A DNA stretch of 64,000 nt from Vibrio sp. 99-8-1 (GCF_013114595.1 NZ_VTXE01000010.1:79214-143213), one strand, 5' to 3'; numbered from the stretch's first letter, positions 1-9,562 are shown. Made by a program: numbers and translations. The notes: a model not told the origin generated them from the letters alone.

Positions 1-1650
1 AGTGACCACGTCAGAAAGGCTGAATACCTCTTGCCGAATCTCTAGCCTGCCTGCTTCTATTTTTGAGTAATCCAACACATCATTTAAAATGGCCAACAGC
101 GCGCTACCACTTCGGTTGATCACGTCTACGTAGTAACTTTGCTTTGAGTTCAAACTGGTGGACTTAAGTAGTGTCGCCGTTCCTAACACACCATTCATTG
201 GTGTTCTAATTTCATGACTCATGGTGGACAAAAATGCTGTTTTTGCTCGGTTGGCTTGCTCCGCTTCTGAGCGAGCTAACGCATGTTTTTGCACTTCCTG
301 ATTTAATCGATCATTTGCGTTTCGTAGCTGTTTGGTTCGTTCAGTTACCGTCTCTTCTAAATGCTCTTTATGTTGCTCTAATTCTAATTTCGCAACCGCT
401 TCACTTTTGGCAACAATTTGCAGCTGCTCTGCCGTATCCCGCGCGGTAACAATGGCTCTTCCCATTTCCGCCAGTTCGTCTTTACCCTTAATTTTAAGAG
501 AAAAATCCAGCTCACCACGAGCAACCGAACGAATTGCATCTGAATACTCATGTAATTTTTTAATCACCGATAAGTACACAACATTCCACAGTATAAAACT
601 CACCGAAATCAAACCGAGTAGCGATAACACCACAAGTGACCACTTAGCATAGATAAGCGTTTGATTTACATCTTCTACCGCACTGGCGGTGTCGGCATTT
701 GACTCATCCACCAACAAATTAACTGTCTGATTTAACTCTGAAAACTGTGTTAAGCTCTGTTCTTTTAATCGCTCAACGTTTTGAGCGTTTTTATAACGTT
801 GCTCTAATAAATCAAATACCCGCTGACGAATAACCAGTTTATCGACCAGCTCCTTCATCTGTTCAGAACGAGTAGGGTCCTCTACTGACAAAATACGCCG
901 CTTCATGATGTTTAGGTTGCTGTTAAATTCTGAACTCAGTTGCAAAATACGGTCAAAATAGGTAACCGTTTTTGATTCTTCGATTTGAGTTAGCATCCTA
1001 AATGCCAGCAAATGGAGCTCATGGAGACGTTCAGAGAGATCTAAGTCCACTTCTATTAAATTATCTAACGCGGTATAAACTTGTTCTTTATTACCTTTAT
1101 CCACTAAATCATAAATGTGAGTGACATTGGCAACGGCAATGGTACTGGTATTGGAGACTTGTGTGCGGGTGAGTGTTTCCAACTCATCGGCAAAAATTCG
1201 CATTTCATCAACTTGTATAGAAATCTGGCGCTCAAAATTGAGTTTTTTCTCAACGACGACACCTAAGTCTGCAATGGTATCAATAACGCTTTGGACTCGT
1301 TCCTCTAGCGTATCAAGTACATCAATGTCGAAAGGTTTATCTCCTAACTCTTTGATATTATTTAATAGCAGCTCAAGTTCACTAACCATTTGGCGGCCAA
1401 CCTGCTGGCGCCCCGTCTCTGTTTTTACATCGGCTAAATAACGAACTGAGGAGAGAATACGAGTACTATGTTCTGATACTTCTCGTGCTTGAATCATCGC
1501 AGGCATGGCTGAATCCACAACCTTACGCTCCGTTTGAGCAACAAAAGAGAAACCTGAGGTACCAATAGCCACGGCTAAAATTAGCAAGCCTGCCATTGAT
1601 GCAAAAGATAACAGAAGTTTTCTGCCAATACTGGCTGATGCCAACAACAT
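1..1650 (-). CDS. torS: TorS-type hybrid sensor histidine kinase, 5' part only (3' end beyond window)
   Basis: The N-terminal 550 residues of an inner-membrane sensor kinase are present; the gene runs off the left edge, so the ATPase and any receiver/HPt domains are not visible. Reading leftwards from the ATG at 1650 there is a membrane segment at about residues 12-35, a long helical periplasmic domain of about 290 residues, and a second membrane segment near 327-350. A HAMP-like stretch and coiled coil follow, then the H-box [13 protein letters not shown] with phospho-acceptor His479. In TorS the helical sensor domain binds TorT and reads trimethylamine N-oxide (TMAO). The divergent torT gene 83 bp away supports TorS over other hybrid kinases. 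torR and the TMAO reductase genes are not in view. Confidence 0.88.
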   Translation of the reverse strand, partial: MLLASASIGRKLLLSFASMAGLLILAVAIGTSGFSFVAQTERKVVDSAMPAMIQAREVSEHSTRILSSVRYLADVKTETGRQQVGRQMVSELELLLNNIKELGDKPFDIDVLDTLEERVQSVIDTIADLGVVVEKKLNFERQISIQVDEMRIFADELETLTRTQVSNTSTIAVANVTHIYDLVDKGNKEQVYTALDNLIEVDLDLSERLHELHLLAFRMLTQIEESKTVTYFDRILQLSSEFNSNLNIMKRRILSVEDPTRSEQMKELVDKLVIRQRVFDLLEQRYKNAQNVERLKEQSLTQFSELNQTVNLLVDESNADTASAVEDVNQTLIYAKWSLVVLSLLGLISVSFILWNVVYLSVIKKLHEYSDAIRSVARGELDFSLKIKGKDELAEMGRAIVTARDTAEQLQIVAKSEAVAKLELEQHKEHLEETVTERTKQLRNANDRLNQEVQKHALARSEAEQANRAKTAFLSTMSHEIRTPMNGVLGTATLLKSTSLNSKQSYYVDVINRSGSALLAILNDVLDYSKIEAGRLEIRQEVFSLSDVVT

Positions 1651-1733
1651 AGTAAAACCTTGAAATGAATACTTCTTAACTTGAACTTTATAGGATATAT
1701 TTTATTGAGTGATCCGCAATAACCCATTGGCAG

Positions 1734-2768
1734 ATGTTATACCTAAAACACGTTACTTATTGTCTTTCTCTTATTACTGCCATTTTATTCGGTACAAACA
1801 GTGCTGCTTATGAGCAAGATACTGCGTATGCGGACACTAACGCCAGTGCCAACAACAAAGTATGTGCAATATACCCTCACCTTAAGGATTCTTACTGGAT
1901 CTCCGTCAATTACGGCATGGTCACTGAAGCGAAAAATAAAGGCATTAATCTAAAAGTGTTCGAATCTGGTGGCTATCCAAATATTAATAAACAACGAATA
2001 CAGCTGATGAACTGCCGCCAATGGGGGGCAGATGCAATCATTCTTGGCACTGTTTCCCCTGATGCTTATATGGGGCAAATCGAACAGATTATTGGCGACA
2101 TTCCTCTATTCTCGACCGTCAATAAACTGTTGGTAAGCGAAGAAGAACAGTCAAATTTAAAAGGTCAGGTGGGAGTAGATTGGTATTGGATGGGTTATTA
2201 CGCAGGACAGTACCTCGCACAAAAACACCCTACTGGTTCAGGAATAGTTCGAGTAGGCTGGCTTCCTGGACCTAAAACCAGTGGAGGCACCAAACCCTCA
2301 ACACAAGGGTTCTTTGACGCAATAGAGCACTCCGATGTGGTCATTATGCGTACATTCTGGGCAGATAATGATAAAGAGCTTCAGCGCAACTTGATTCAGC
2401 AAGTACTTGAAGTACCAAATATCGATTACATCGTTGGTGGTGCGGTAGCTATAGAAGCGGCAATTAGCGAAACCAGAGCAGTAGGTAGAAACCGTGACAT
2501 CGGATTGATTTCTACTTATTTAAGCCATGGGGTTTATCGTGGATTACTCAGGAATAAAGTACTATTTGCCCCCACGGATAAAATGGTAATGCAAGGCAAA
2601 CTTTCGGTTCAACAAGCTTATGCCTATTTAAATGACAAAGAGTTTCAAACTAAGATGTCACCTAAAATCGAGAAGTTAACCTCTCACTCTTTGGAACAAA
2701 CCATTATAGAAGATTCGCTGTCTCCTTCTGAATTTCGGCCTATTTTTAGCACCGGGACTCAAAAGTGA
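1734..2768 (+). CDS. torT: TorT, periplasmic TMAO-binding protein of the TorS sensor
   Basis: A 344-residue periplasmic binding protein of the LacI/ribose-binding fold with an N-terminal signal peptide (hydrophobic stretch about residues 8-24). The family motifs [28 protein letters not shown] and [16 protein letters not shown] are recognisable, and the length matches the approximately 342 residues of TorT. TorT binds TMAO and contacts the periplasmic domain of TorS to switch on TMAO respiration genes through TorR. It is divergent from torS, so the 83-bp gap should hold both promoters. No strong Shine-Dalgarno precedes the ATG at 1734; a start slightly further in is possible, but this one gives a complete signal peptide. 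Confidence 0.9.
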   Translation: MLYLKHVTYCLSLITAILFGTNSAAYEQDTAYADTNASANNKVCAIYPHLKDSYWISVNYGMVTEAKNKGINLKVFESGGYPNINKQRIQLMNCRQWGADAIILGTVSPDAYMGQIEQIIGDIPLFSTVNKLLVSEEEQSNLKGQVGVDWYWMGYYAGQYLAQKHPTGSGIVRVGWLPGPKTSGGTKPSTQGFFDAIEHSDVVIMRTFWADNDKELQRNLIQQVLEVPNIDYIVGGAVAIEAAISETRAVGRNRDIGLISTYLSHGVYRGLLRNKVLFAPTDKMVMQGKLSVQQAYAYLNDKEFQTKMSPKIEKLTSHSLEQTIIEDSLSPSEFRPIFSTGTQK

Positions 2769-2826
2769 TAGCAACAATTTACAAAAATATATGTCGACGG
2801 ACGATTACACGTTAACGGAAACTAAA

Positions 2827-3285
2827 ATGAAAAAAACCACTAGAACCATTCCTGCACACAAGCACATTGCTTTAGTTGCTCACGACCATTACAAGCCAGA
2901 GCTACTTCGCTGGGTTTTAGAGAATAAAACCAAACTTCAAAGCCATTTTTTATATGCTACTGGCACCACTGGTACCATGTTAAGTAAAGAGACAGGTCTA
3001 GCGATAAAAAGCATGATCAGTGGCCCTATGGGTGGTGATCAGCAGCTTGGTGCACATATCTCTGAAGGAAAGATTGATATGTTGATTTTCTTTTGGGATC
3101 CACTAAATGCGGTACCGCATGACCCAGATGTTAAAGCGTTATTGCGTATTGCCAGCGTATGGAACATTCCTGTCGCAACCAACCGCTCATCTGCAAAATT
3201 TTTATTTGAATCTAAACTTCTTGATGAAGAAGTGGTAATTGAAATTCCAGATTATGCTTCTTACCTAGCGGATCGTACTGAGTAA
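2827..3285 (+). CDS. mgsA: Methylglyoxal synthase
   Basis: Converts dihydroxyacetone phosphate to methylglyoxal and phosphate, the cytosolic glycolytic bypass that relieves sugar-phosphate stress. The 152-residue protein is full length. It shows the family segments [11 protein letters not shown] at the N-terminus, GPMGGDQQ with the catalytic Asp region, and [20 protein letters not shown]. An in-frame ATG at 2791 exists, but the start at 2827 ([16 protein letters not shown]) matches the E. coli protein closely in length and sequence. It lies 58 bp after torT on the same strand and could share its transcript. A terminator hairpin follows 25 bp after the stop. Confidence 0.95.
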   Translation: MKKTTRTIPAHKHIALVAHDHYKPELLRWVLENKTKLQSHFLYATGTTGTMLSKETGLAIKSMISGPMGGDQQLGAHISEGKIDMLIFFWDPLNAVPHDPDVKALLRIASVWNIPVATNRSSAKFLFESKLLDEEVVIEIPDYASYLADRTE

Positions 3286-3310
3286 GCAATCCTCTTTATT
3301 ATATTTAATT

Positions 3311-3341
3311 AAGCGTTATTCCGTTGAATAGCGCTTTTTTT
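3311..3341 (+). terminator. Rho-independent terminator after mgsA
   Basis: A 10-bp stem (AAGCGTTATT pairing with AATAGCGCTT, one G-T pair) with a 6-base loop is followed by a run of T. It ends the torT-mgsA unit. From here to about 3588 I see no gene, only A+T-rich sequence leading into the microprotein promoter. Confidence 0.8.
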
Positions 3342-3588
3342 ATGCTTGCCTGTTCTGCCCGTTAACAAGAAGCACCTCATTGAGTCATTGTCGCTAACCC
3401 TATCTTCCGTTCAGTTTTAAAGGCGCCCCTCCAAAGATTCTCTCTTCTTGGCCGTTCCCTAAGTCAGAAAATTTTTTTATATCAAAATAACTCTCATTAG
3501 TTCAGTTCCACCCATAAGGGTAAATATGTGAATAATTTCCACCAATAACGTCATTTCAAATGAGTTAATCTAATAAAATGCAATTAAA

Positions 3589-3634
3589 TGTGAAATATAT
3601 CTTGTATTGACCACTAAATGTGATTAGAATCACA
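3589..3634 (+). promoter_or_regulatory. Promoter with two CRP-like sites upstream of the microprotein pair
   Basis: A perfect CRP-type palindrome, TGTGATTAGAATCACA, lies at 3619-3634, and a weaker one, TGTGA-N6-TCTTG, at 3589-3604, with centres exactly 30 bp apart. A sigma-70-like pair TTGTAT (3602-3607) and TAGAAT (3625-3630), spacer 17, sits across them. The strong site therefore covers the -10 box. The weak site centres about 41 bp before the predicted start near 3637. The same arrangement recurs upstream of the third family member near 41.65 kb. Use of these sites by CRP is inferred from consensus only. Confidence 0.7.
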
Positions 3635-3674
3635 CTCAAATTGAGACATACAACAAACAAAAGAGGAAAATTAC

Positions 3675-3821
3675 ATGAAAAATAATATTGCAGAAGCGTA
3701 CTTAGGTCAGAAAGCAGCAAAAAAAATGGCAAGCGAACTTAATAAGAAAACGGATGGCAAACAAAAAAATAGTCTTCTGGCTGCGATCATGAGAAGAAAT
3801 GCACTAACCGTTAGCGCTTAA
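3675..3821 (+). CDS. Microprotein, first of a tandem paralogous pair (family A-B-C)
   Basis: A 48-residue, very basic protein of unknown function, beginning MKNNIAEAYLGQKAAKKM and ending LLAAIMRRNALTVSA. A clear Shine-Dalgarno (AGAGGA, 3662-3667) precedes the ATG. It shares the pattern M-x-x-N/D-I-A-x-A-Y/F-L/I-G-x-K/R-A/S-A and a C-terminal L-x-A-I/L-x-x-R-N/K-A with the next gene and with a third gene at 41460-41603. The two conserved ends look like short amphipathic helices joined by a variable Lys-rich linker. No signal peptide or membrane segment is visible. Similarity between three copies, and a shared promoter design, argue that it is a real coding gene. I do not recognise the family. 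Confidence 0.8.
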   Translation: MKNNIAEAYLGQKAAKKMASELNKKTDGKQKNSLLAAIMRRNALTVSA

Positions 3822-3862
3822 TAATTTTAGAACCGTAAACTTTTCACCAATAGGAGAACTTA

Positions 3863-3991
3863 ATGAAAAACAACATTGCTAACGCTTACATCGGTATCCG
3901 CAGCGCAAAAAATTTCAGCAAAAAAGAAAAGAAAGAAACCAGCAATTTAATCTCTGCACTACTCATCAGAAACGCAGTCTACTGCCACTAG
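3863..3991 (+). CDS. Microprotein, second of the tandem paralogous pair
   Basis: A 42-residue basic protein beginning MKNNIANAYIGIRSAKNF and ending LISALLIRNAVYCH. The first six residues are identical to the preceding gene and both conserved ends are kept, while the linker is shorter. A Shine-Dalgarno (TAGGAGA, 3851-3857) precedes the ATG. Only 41 bp separate the two genes and I see no promoter between them, so they are probably co-transcribed. The Cys and His at positions 41-42 are unique to this copy. Function unknown. About 220 bp without a gene follow before the terminator at 4213. Confidence 0.75.
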   Translation: MKNNIANAYIGIRSAKNFSKKEKKETSNLISALLIRNAVYCH

Positions 3992-4212
3992 TTCGCAGCA
4001 AGTAAATTTAGCTTATACAAGAATTTAGATATCAACGTTAAGCCACCGTATCTAATACCAATAAAAACAATTAAATCATGCAATATCAATTGCTTGTTAA
4101 TTTGTAAGTCCAACCAATCATGGTTGCCGACATTCACTTACAATTGACGAAATAATTTTATCCTTGGTTAACGTTTAAATATCTATTATTTCAGAAAGTA
4201 GCTAAACAGACA

Positions 4213-4245
4213 CAAAATAGCCGTTTATTATAAACGGCTATTTTG
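4213..4245. terminator. Bidirectional terminator between the microproteins and the VOC gene
   Basis: A perfect 15-bp stem (CAAAATAGCCGTTTA with its complement) and 3-base loop, with A-rich left and T-rich right arms, can terminate both the plus-strand microprotein transcript and the convergent minus-strand gene that ends at 4280. Confidence 0.85.
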
Positions 4246-4279
4246 TTTAGAATCATATGGCGGTATTCAGTTTAGATGG

Positions 4280-4636
4280 TTATTTCTCACTCCAAACCGC
4301 CATTTCATTGCCACTAGGCTCAGTAAAATGAAAACGTCGTCCGCCGGGGAACTCAAATATCTCACGAGTTACCGTTCCACCAGCTTGGACTATTTCTTGT
4401 TCTATTGCAGCTAGATCATCGCTATAAAACACTAGTAAAGCACCACCAGTTTGCTGGGTAGACATCGCATCAGCACGGAAAAAGCCACCCATTAAACCAT
4501 TTGCTACAAACGCGGTGTAATCATCACCATAATCTTCAAACGTCCATGCAAATACATCGCTAAAAAAGGATTTCGTTTTACTTAAATCAACAGCGGAAAA
4601 TTCAATGTAGTTGATCGACTTATTATCAAATTCCAT
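4280..4636 (-). CDS. VOC (glyoxalase/bleomycin-resistance) superfamily protein
   Basis: A 118-residue cytosolic protein of the vicinal-oxygen-chelate fold. It has the typical opening, YIEFSAVDLSKTKSFFSDVFAW, shortened here to the motif Y-I-E-F...TKSFFSDVF, and the closing REIFEFPGGRRFHFTEPSGNE region with metal-ligand-type Glu. Members often act on small thiol or aldehyde adducts, and the synteny with methylglyoxal synthase is suggestive, but this subfamily is not glyoxalase I and the substrate cannot be named. It starts at an ATG behind AGAGTG and lies 43 bp downstream of the helD gene on the same strand. Confidence 0.8.
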   Translation of the reverse strand: MEFDNKSINYIEFSAVDLSKTKSFFSDVFAWTFEDYGDDYTAFVANGLMGGFFRADAMSTQQTGGALLVFYSDDLAAIEQEIVQAGGTVTREIFEFPGGRRFHFTEPSGNEMAVWSEK

Positions 4637-4679
4637 AACACTCTCGCTTTGTTACCGGTTTTCTGTATTAATTTATCAG

Positions 4680-6749
4680 CTAGTTTTTCTTTACAATAGC
4701 ATAGCCGTCGCTTATCAACTCTTCCACAAAACACGATTGTGATGCACCACTTACGATCCATACCTTATGTTTTGCCCGTGTTAGCGCCACATAAAAAAGC
4801 CTACGTTCTTCAGCATGAGGGTAATTATCACTATTGGCGCAAATAACGGCACCAATATGAGGTTGTCTTTCGACCGCTGGGAACTGCCCTTCGTCAACAC
4901 CGACGATAAAGACGTAATCAGCTTCTTTACCTTTACTCGCGTGGCAGGTCTTAAAGTCTAACTGTAGCTGGCTAAATGTCGCACTCCAGTCATCAAAGGC
5001 ATCGGGCTTATGATAATGATTTCGACCAAGCATCAGAACCGATACAGGCTCGGCACATTTTCTATTGAGATCCGCTAACGTTTTCTCCAATTTCTTATTG
5101 GCAATAACATAGACAGCTTTCTGCTTCTGGTTAGTAAAACTCGTTATCTCTTTTACCAGTTGATTGCTGTTCTTCTGAATAAAGCGATCGGCAACTTCTG
5201 CGATTTTAGAGTTAAAGCGATATCCAATATCCAGTGAATGAATAGTCGAACTTACAAAGCGATCGGCAAAGCCTGTGGTTAAATCTACGTCGGAGCCGGA
5301 GAATTGATAAATGGATTGCCAATCATCACCGACGGCAAACAGAGAGGCTTGTTTGCTCTCTTTTTTATCAGTACATAACGCTTCAATTAACTGCAGACGA
5401 TCAGGAGAGATATCTTGGTATTCGTCCACCATAATATATTTCCATGGCGATTTAAACTTACCGCTTTGAACCACCTTGGTTGCCCTCGTGATCATAGAAT
5501 GAAAATCAACAAGGTTATTCTCCTTTAACTCTTTCTGCCACGCTTGATAGCAAGGCCATAGCAAAGAGAGTTCGCTGTTTAGGCGAGGATAATCAGCATG
5601 AGCAATGAGTCGTTGCTGTAACTCTTTTTTGCTCTGATGCGCCATGCATAGGTGATCCAGCTGATTGCTTATCCATAGTGTCAATTTAGGGTTCTCAGTT
5701 TGACCAATCAGTTCATCGTCCCCTTTTAAATAAGCAATCGGCCAGTTTGAAAGGTGTTTTTGCCAACGCTTGTAGTTTGCGGCAACCGTCCATTGTTCTT
5801 TTAACCACGCAGAGCACCACGCTTTTTTCTTGGCATCATCGGTTGCTAACGGAGAGAGTTGGATAGGCTCTGACTGAGTCGTATTCAGTATTTTAAGCCC
5901 TAACTGATGGAAAGTATGTATAGCCACCTTTTCTGCGGCTAACCCTATTTTGTCAGACACACGAGACTGCATTTCATTCGCAGCATCGCGACCAAATGCT
6001 AGCATTAGCATCTCTTCAGCTTGAGCTAGGTGGCTCTGTAATAAATAGGCAATTCTCGAGGTTAACACGCTGGTTTTTCCGGTACCTGCCCCTGCCAATA
6101 CCAGATTATGATCATTGTTCAGCAACACCGCTTGCTGCTGAGATAGGTTAAGAGGAGAGTGCTCTATTTGATTAAATAGTACCTCCCAGTTTTTCCGCTC
6201 TTGCTCTAGCCAGTGTTCATTTCTTTCATCGACGTTGTTTTCTATGTTATCTAACCAGCTTGCAACAAATTCCAGCGCCTCTGGCAGCTTTTGCCTCGCT
6301 TCTTCCAACGATATGCTCATCTGTTGTAGATCATCAACCAACATGTCCCGCCATTGATATAAGCTAGAGTCAGCTAAGTAAGCAGGTTGTTTAATCAATA
6401 ATCTTAATTCTTCTTCCCATTGAGGCAATTTAGTGTATAGCTGACTGCACTGCTGTTTGTGCCACTGCTGATATTTTTCTAACGCTTCACGGGCAAACAA
6501 CTTACACCCTTTCCAAGGTAAGCCTTGAACTTGCCATGCGACTCTCTTGTTCTCATCATTGTGAGCATAAATCGTTATGGTTCCCCAAAGCAGGCCACGC
6601 TCTATTTTGATCTGGCCATTCCATACAGAAAACGGAATTTTTTCTTCAACACGAGGAGATGAAAGAATCAGACTCTCTGGCTGTAAAGCTATTTGTCTAT
6701 ACTCATCTTGAAGAAAAAATTGAGCAGAACTGTTTGCTGTTAACTCCAT
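4680..6749 (-). CDS. helD: DNA helicase IV (UvrD/Rep family)
   Basis: A 689-residue superfamily 1 3'-5' DNA helicase, close to the 684 residues of E. coli HelD. Visible parts are an N-terminal HelD-specific domain (residues 1-190), the Q-motif-like LSQQQAVLL, Walker A AGAGTGKTS at 219-227, the Walker B/DEXX box VDEYQDIS, the GDDWQSIYQFSG motif, and the C-terminal motif VALTRAKHKVWIV. It unwinds DNA in recombination and repair and is not essential in E. coli. It is expressed alone, with the VOC gene close downstream. Start at ATG 6749. Confidence 0.93.
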   Translation of the reverse strand: MELTANSSAQFFLQDEYRQIALQPESLILSSPRVEEKIPFSVWNGQIKIERGLLWGTITIYAHNDENKRVAWQVQGLPWKGCKLFAREALEKYQQWHKQQCSQLYTKLPQWEEELRLLIKQPAYLADSSLYQWRDMLVDDLQQMSISLEEARQKLPEALEFVASWLDNIENNVDERNEHWLEQERKNWEVLFNQIEHSPLNLSQQQAVLLNNDHNLVLAGAGTGKTSVLTSRIAYLLQSHLAQAEEMLMLAFGRDAANEMQSRVSDKIGLAAEKVAIHTFHQLGLKILNTTQSEPIQLSPLATDDAKKKAWCSAWLKEQWTVAANYKRWQKHLSNWPIAYLKGDDELIGQTENPKLTLWISNQLDHLCMAHQSKKELQQRLIAHADYPRLNSELSLLWPCYQAWQKELKENNLVDFHSMITRATKVVQSGKFKSPWKYIMVDEYQDISPDRLQLIEALCTDKKESKQASLFAVGDDWQSIYQFSGSDVDLTTGFADRFVSSTIHSLDIGYRFNSKIAEVADRFIQKNSNQLVKEITSFTNQKQKAVYVIANKKLEKTLADLNRKCAEPVSVLMLGRNHYHKPDAFDDWSATFSQLQLDFKTCHASKGKEADYVFIVGVDEGQFPAVERQPHIGAVICANSDNYPHAEERRLFYVALTRAKHKVWIVSGASQSCFVEELISDGYAIVKKN

Positions 6750-6837
6750 GTGGCCTTATTACTACCTTAGTCCGGAAATGAATATGTAGAGTACTATAGG
6801 TTTCACTAATGGAGAAAGAAAGAGTTGCAATTAACTT

Positions 6838-6900
6838 ATACTCAAATGACCTCAAGTTAAAAATTCAGAGCAACATCAACAAGTTCAGTTGACAAGAGAG
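6838..6900 (-). repeat. Fragment of the dispersed MITE-like intergenic repeat (right end, inverted)
   Basis: Read on the minus strand, this is the right-hand end of the element found complete at 16828-17090: the terminal TACTCAAATGACCTCAAG followed by ATTCAGAGC, CATCAACA and GTTC blocks in the same order and spacing. The similarity fades near 6900. The rest of this 434-bp gap (6750-6837 and 6901-7183) shows no gene or clear signal to me beyond the presumed promoters of helD and the yccS-like gene. Confidence 0.65.
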
Positions 6901-7183
6901 AGGCCAAGCCCTCAATTGCAAAGTTATCTGCTGCAAAAATAACCATTTGGATTGGCCGCCAATAGCACTAATTTATTCCTTCCTGAGCAAGCAACTTAAT
7001 GCCATTTCAATTAATCTGATTCAGCTCTGTTTTTTCTACAGGAACAGAATTCAATCACTGTTGGTGAAAATCTCTGCTTAAACTGGCTATTACATTGAAT
7101 AAATACTGTTTTTTCATTATTTATTCTGTCATTCACGTTATAATCCCATCAACGTCATATTCTTGGTTAATTAGATATCAACT

Positions 7184-9382
7184 GTGTATAAAACTCACAA
7201 CATCAGGCCGTTTTTAGCCAATCCAACCGTTAGCTACAGCGCACTCATTTTTACAGCGTTAATCGGCGCCACTATTCCTTCCTTGCTGTTTAAAGAGATC
7301 AACACCATTACCCCATTAATATTGGGTGTCATCGCCGCGGCATTAACGGAGTCTGATGATAATTTCAAAGGCCGCATTAAGGCTCAATTCTTAACTTTAC
7401 TCTGCTTTGCTATCGCCACTTTCTCGATAGAGTTGTTGTTTGACTACCCTATTTTCTTTGCCATCGGGCTTTTTAGCTCAAGCATACTGTTTATCATGCT
7501 AGGAGCCATTGGTCCTCGATACGCCAAGATTGCCTTCGGTTCACTTTTAATCGCCATTTACACCATGTTAGGAGCCGATAAAAGCGTTAACTTATGGTTT
7601 CAGCCAGCCCTGTTGCTAGGTGGTTGTTGCTGGTATTTTTTGTTATCAATGATCTGGTATGCGGCAAAACCAATGCAGCCAGTTCAACACAGCCTCTCTA
7701 CTGTTTTTCAAGCGTTGGCGAACTACTTTCAAGTAAAGCGAGAGCTATTTCATCCGGTTTCCGGATTGATCCCTCAACCTTATCGAATTAACGAGGCACA
7801 ACTAAATGCCAAAACGGTTGCCGCGTTAAACCACTGTAAGTCGACCTTTTTAGCTCGTTCGAAAAGAGGACAAGTAGACGGTCCCAGTGACCGCTTTCTC
7901 AAGATCTACTTCCTAGCACAAGACATTCATGAGCGGGTAAGTTCCAGTCATGCTCGCTATCAGGATCTTGCTGAGGTTTTCCGGTTCTCAGATGTGATGT
8001 TTCGCTTTAAAACCCTATTGGAGATGCAGTCTATCGCATGTAGTGATATCTCTAACTCTATACGCCTCGGGGTGCCATATAACCATGGTAACAAGACAAA
8101 AGCGGCGTTAGCTGAGCTTAATGACTCCATCGTCCACATCGAACAGCAAGGCAACCCAAACTGGCAGGTGTTTGTTCCTCAACTCAAGTATCTTTTTAAT
8201 AATCTCGCCACAATTGAAGAGCAGCTTTCTAATATCGATAACCCTGATGCACTTCCTGAAGAGATGGAAGATACGTTAGAGGATACAGAAGCGCATACTA
8301 TAAAAGCGATGTGGCAACGAATAAAAATAAACCTCACACCATCGTCACTGCTGTTTAGACACGCTATTCGTTTATCATTGGCATTGACCTTTGGCTATTT
8401 GCTTATCCAAGCTTTCGCTATCGACAATGGGTACTGGATTCTATTGACCACTCTTTTTGTTTGTCAGCCTAACTACAGTGCCACAAAACAGAAGCTTATT
8501 TCCCGAGTGGTTGGAACTACGGTTGGCTTGTTAGTGGGTGTTCTGCTTCTTTATCTGTTTCCTTCCAATACGGTCCAATTGGCCGTTATCATCTTATCTG
8601 GCGTAGCCTTCTTTGCTTTTCGAGTCAATAATTACAGCTACGCTACCGCTTTTATCACTATTCTTGTGTTATTTTGCTTCGATCAATTGGGTGAAGGTTA
8701 CGCTGTTGTATTACCAAGGCTGGCGGATACCTTAATAGGTTGCGCACTCGCGGTTTTATCGGTCAGTTTTATCTTGCCTGATTGGCAATCAAAACGGCTA
8801 CATAATGTTATGTCGGCGTCCATCACTTCAAACAAGTTATATTTGGCTCAGATCATCGGCCAGTATCGCATCGGAAAACAGAACGATCTTCAATACAGAG
8901 TGGCCCGACGTAAAGCGCATAATCAAAGCGCCCTACTTAGCTCAGCCATTAATAATATGTTGATGGAACCGGGCAAGCATCGCGGAGCAACCGAACACAG
9001 CTTTCGCTTTTTAACATTAAACCATGCCTTGTTAAGCTATATTTCAGCACTAGGCGCACATAGAACACGGTTAGATGATCATGTTACTCACCAACTGATT
9101 CTTGATGCTCACCGAGATATCCACGCGCATTTGGACGCCATTAGCCAACAATTGGATAACGAATGTGAAGCCTGCTTTATTGATGGAAATAACGAGCTTG
9201 TATCACAGAGATTAAATCAATGGCGTGATGATCAAGGTCCTTCTGCCAAAATGGTACTTCAACAACTTCATCTCATTCACAAAATGCTACCGGAGTTACA
9301 CCAACTCGCTGACGCTCTCGCGAGCAAGCCAGTCAAAATATCAAGAACTAAGGTAAAACGAAGAAGTAAACAGGCAAAGTAA
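7184..9382 (+). CDS. yccS: YccS/YhfK-type FUSC family inner-membrane protein
   Basis: A 732-residue integral membrane protein with the YccS layout: six N-terminal membrane helices (about residues 15-165), a cytosolic region of about 220 residues, a second block of six helices (about 390-530) and a cytosolic tail. Conserved stretches such as GAIGPRYAKIAFGSLLIAIY, HGYW-like NGYWILLTTLFVCQPNY and LPRLADTLIGCALA match E. coli YccS. The FUSC fold is shared with aromatic-acid exporters, but the YccS substrate is not established. Translation probably starts at GTG 7184, since an in-frame stop lies at 7172. No strong Shine-Dalgarno is visible. Confidence 0.9.
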   Translation: MYKTHNIRPFLANPTVSYSALIFTALIGATIPSLLFKEINTITPLILGVIAAALTESDDNFKGRIKAQFLTLLCFAIATFSIELLFDYPIFFAIGLFSSSILFIMLGAIGPRYAKIAFGSLLIAIYTMLGADKSVNLWFQPALLLGGCCWYFLLSMIWYAAKPMQPVQHSLSTVFQALANYFQVKRELFHPVSGLIPQPYRINEAQLNAKTVAALNHCKSTFLARSKRGQVDGPSDRFLKIYFLAQDIHERVSSSHARYQDLAEVFRFSDVMFRFKTLLEMQSIACSDISNSIRLGVPYNHGNKTKAALAELNDSIVHIEQQGNPNWQVFVPQLKYLFNNLATIEEQLSNIDNPDALPEEMEDTLEDTEAHTIKAMWQRIKINLTPSSLLFRHAIRLSLALTFGYLLIQAFAIDNGYWILLTTLFVCQPNYSATKQKLISRVVGTTVGLLVGVLLLYLFPSNTVQLAVIILSGVAFFAFRVNNYSYATAFITILVLFCFDQLGEGYAVVLPRLADTLIGCALAVLSVSFILPDWQSKRLHNVMSASITSNKLYLAQIIGQYRIGKQNDLQYRVARRKAHNQSALLSSAINNMLMEPGKHRGATEHSFRFLTLNHALLSYISALGAHRTRLDDHVTHQLILDAHRDIHAHLDAISQQLDNECEACFIDGNNELVSQRLNQWRDDQGPSAKMVLQQLHLIHKMLPELHQLADALASKPVKISRTKVKRRSKQAK

Positions 9383-9562
9383 CCTCGTGCTATACGGGGT
9401 TGACTCTGTCGTTACTGTTCACCGCCGTAACTTGACCAATATTTCACTGACCAATCAATCTGGCTTCTCCTATTTAAACTTAAGGGTTCTCTTACATTTT
9501 TCGGACAATCCTTTACACAATCCGTACAAGTTGTCGTCGCTCTCGCTTGTATAATGTTTGTT

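Noticed and set aside
1..1650. Reading the plus-strand frames here as genes (for example near 234-652 and 1121-1441)
   Set aside because: They are shadows of the minus-strand torS frame, which has the H-box and continuous coding pattern.
3840..3862. Separate promoter for the second microprotein gene
   Set aside because: Only 41 bp separate the genes and no -35/-10 pair with proper spacing is visible; co-transcription is simpler.
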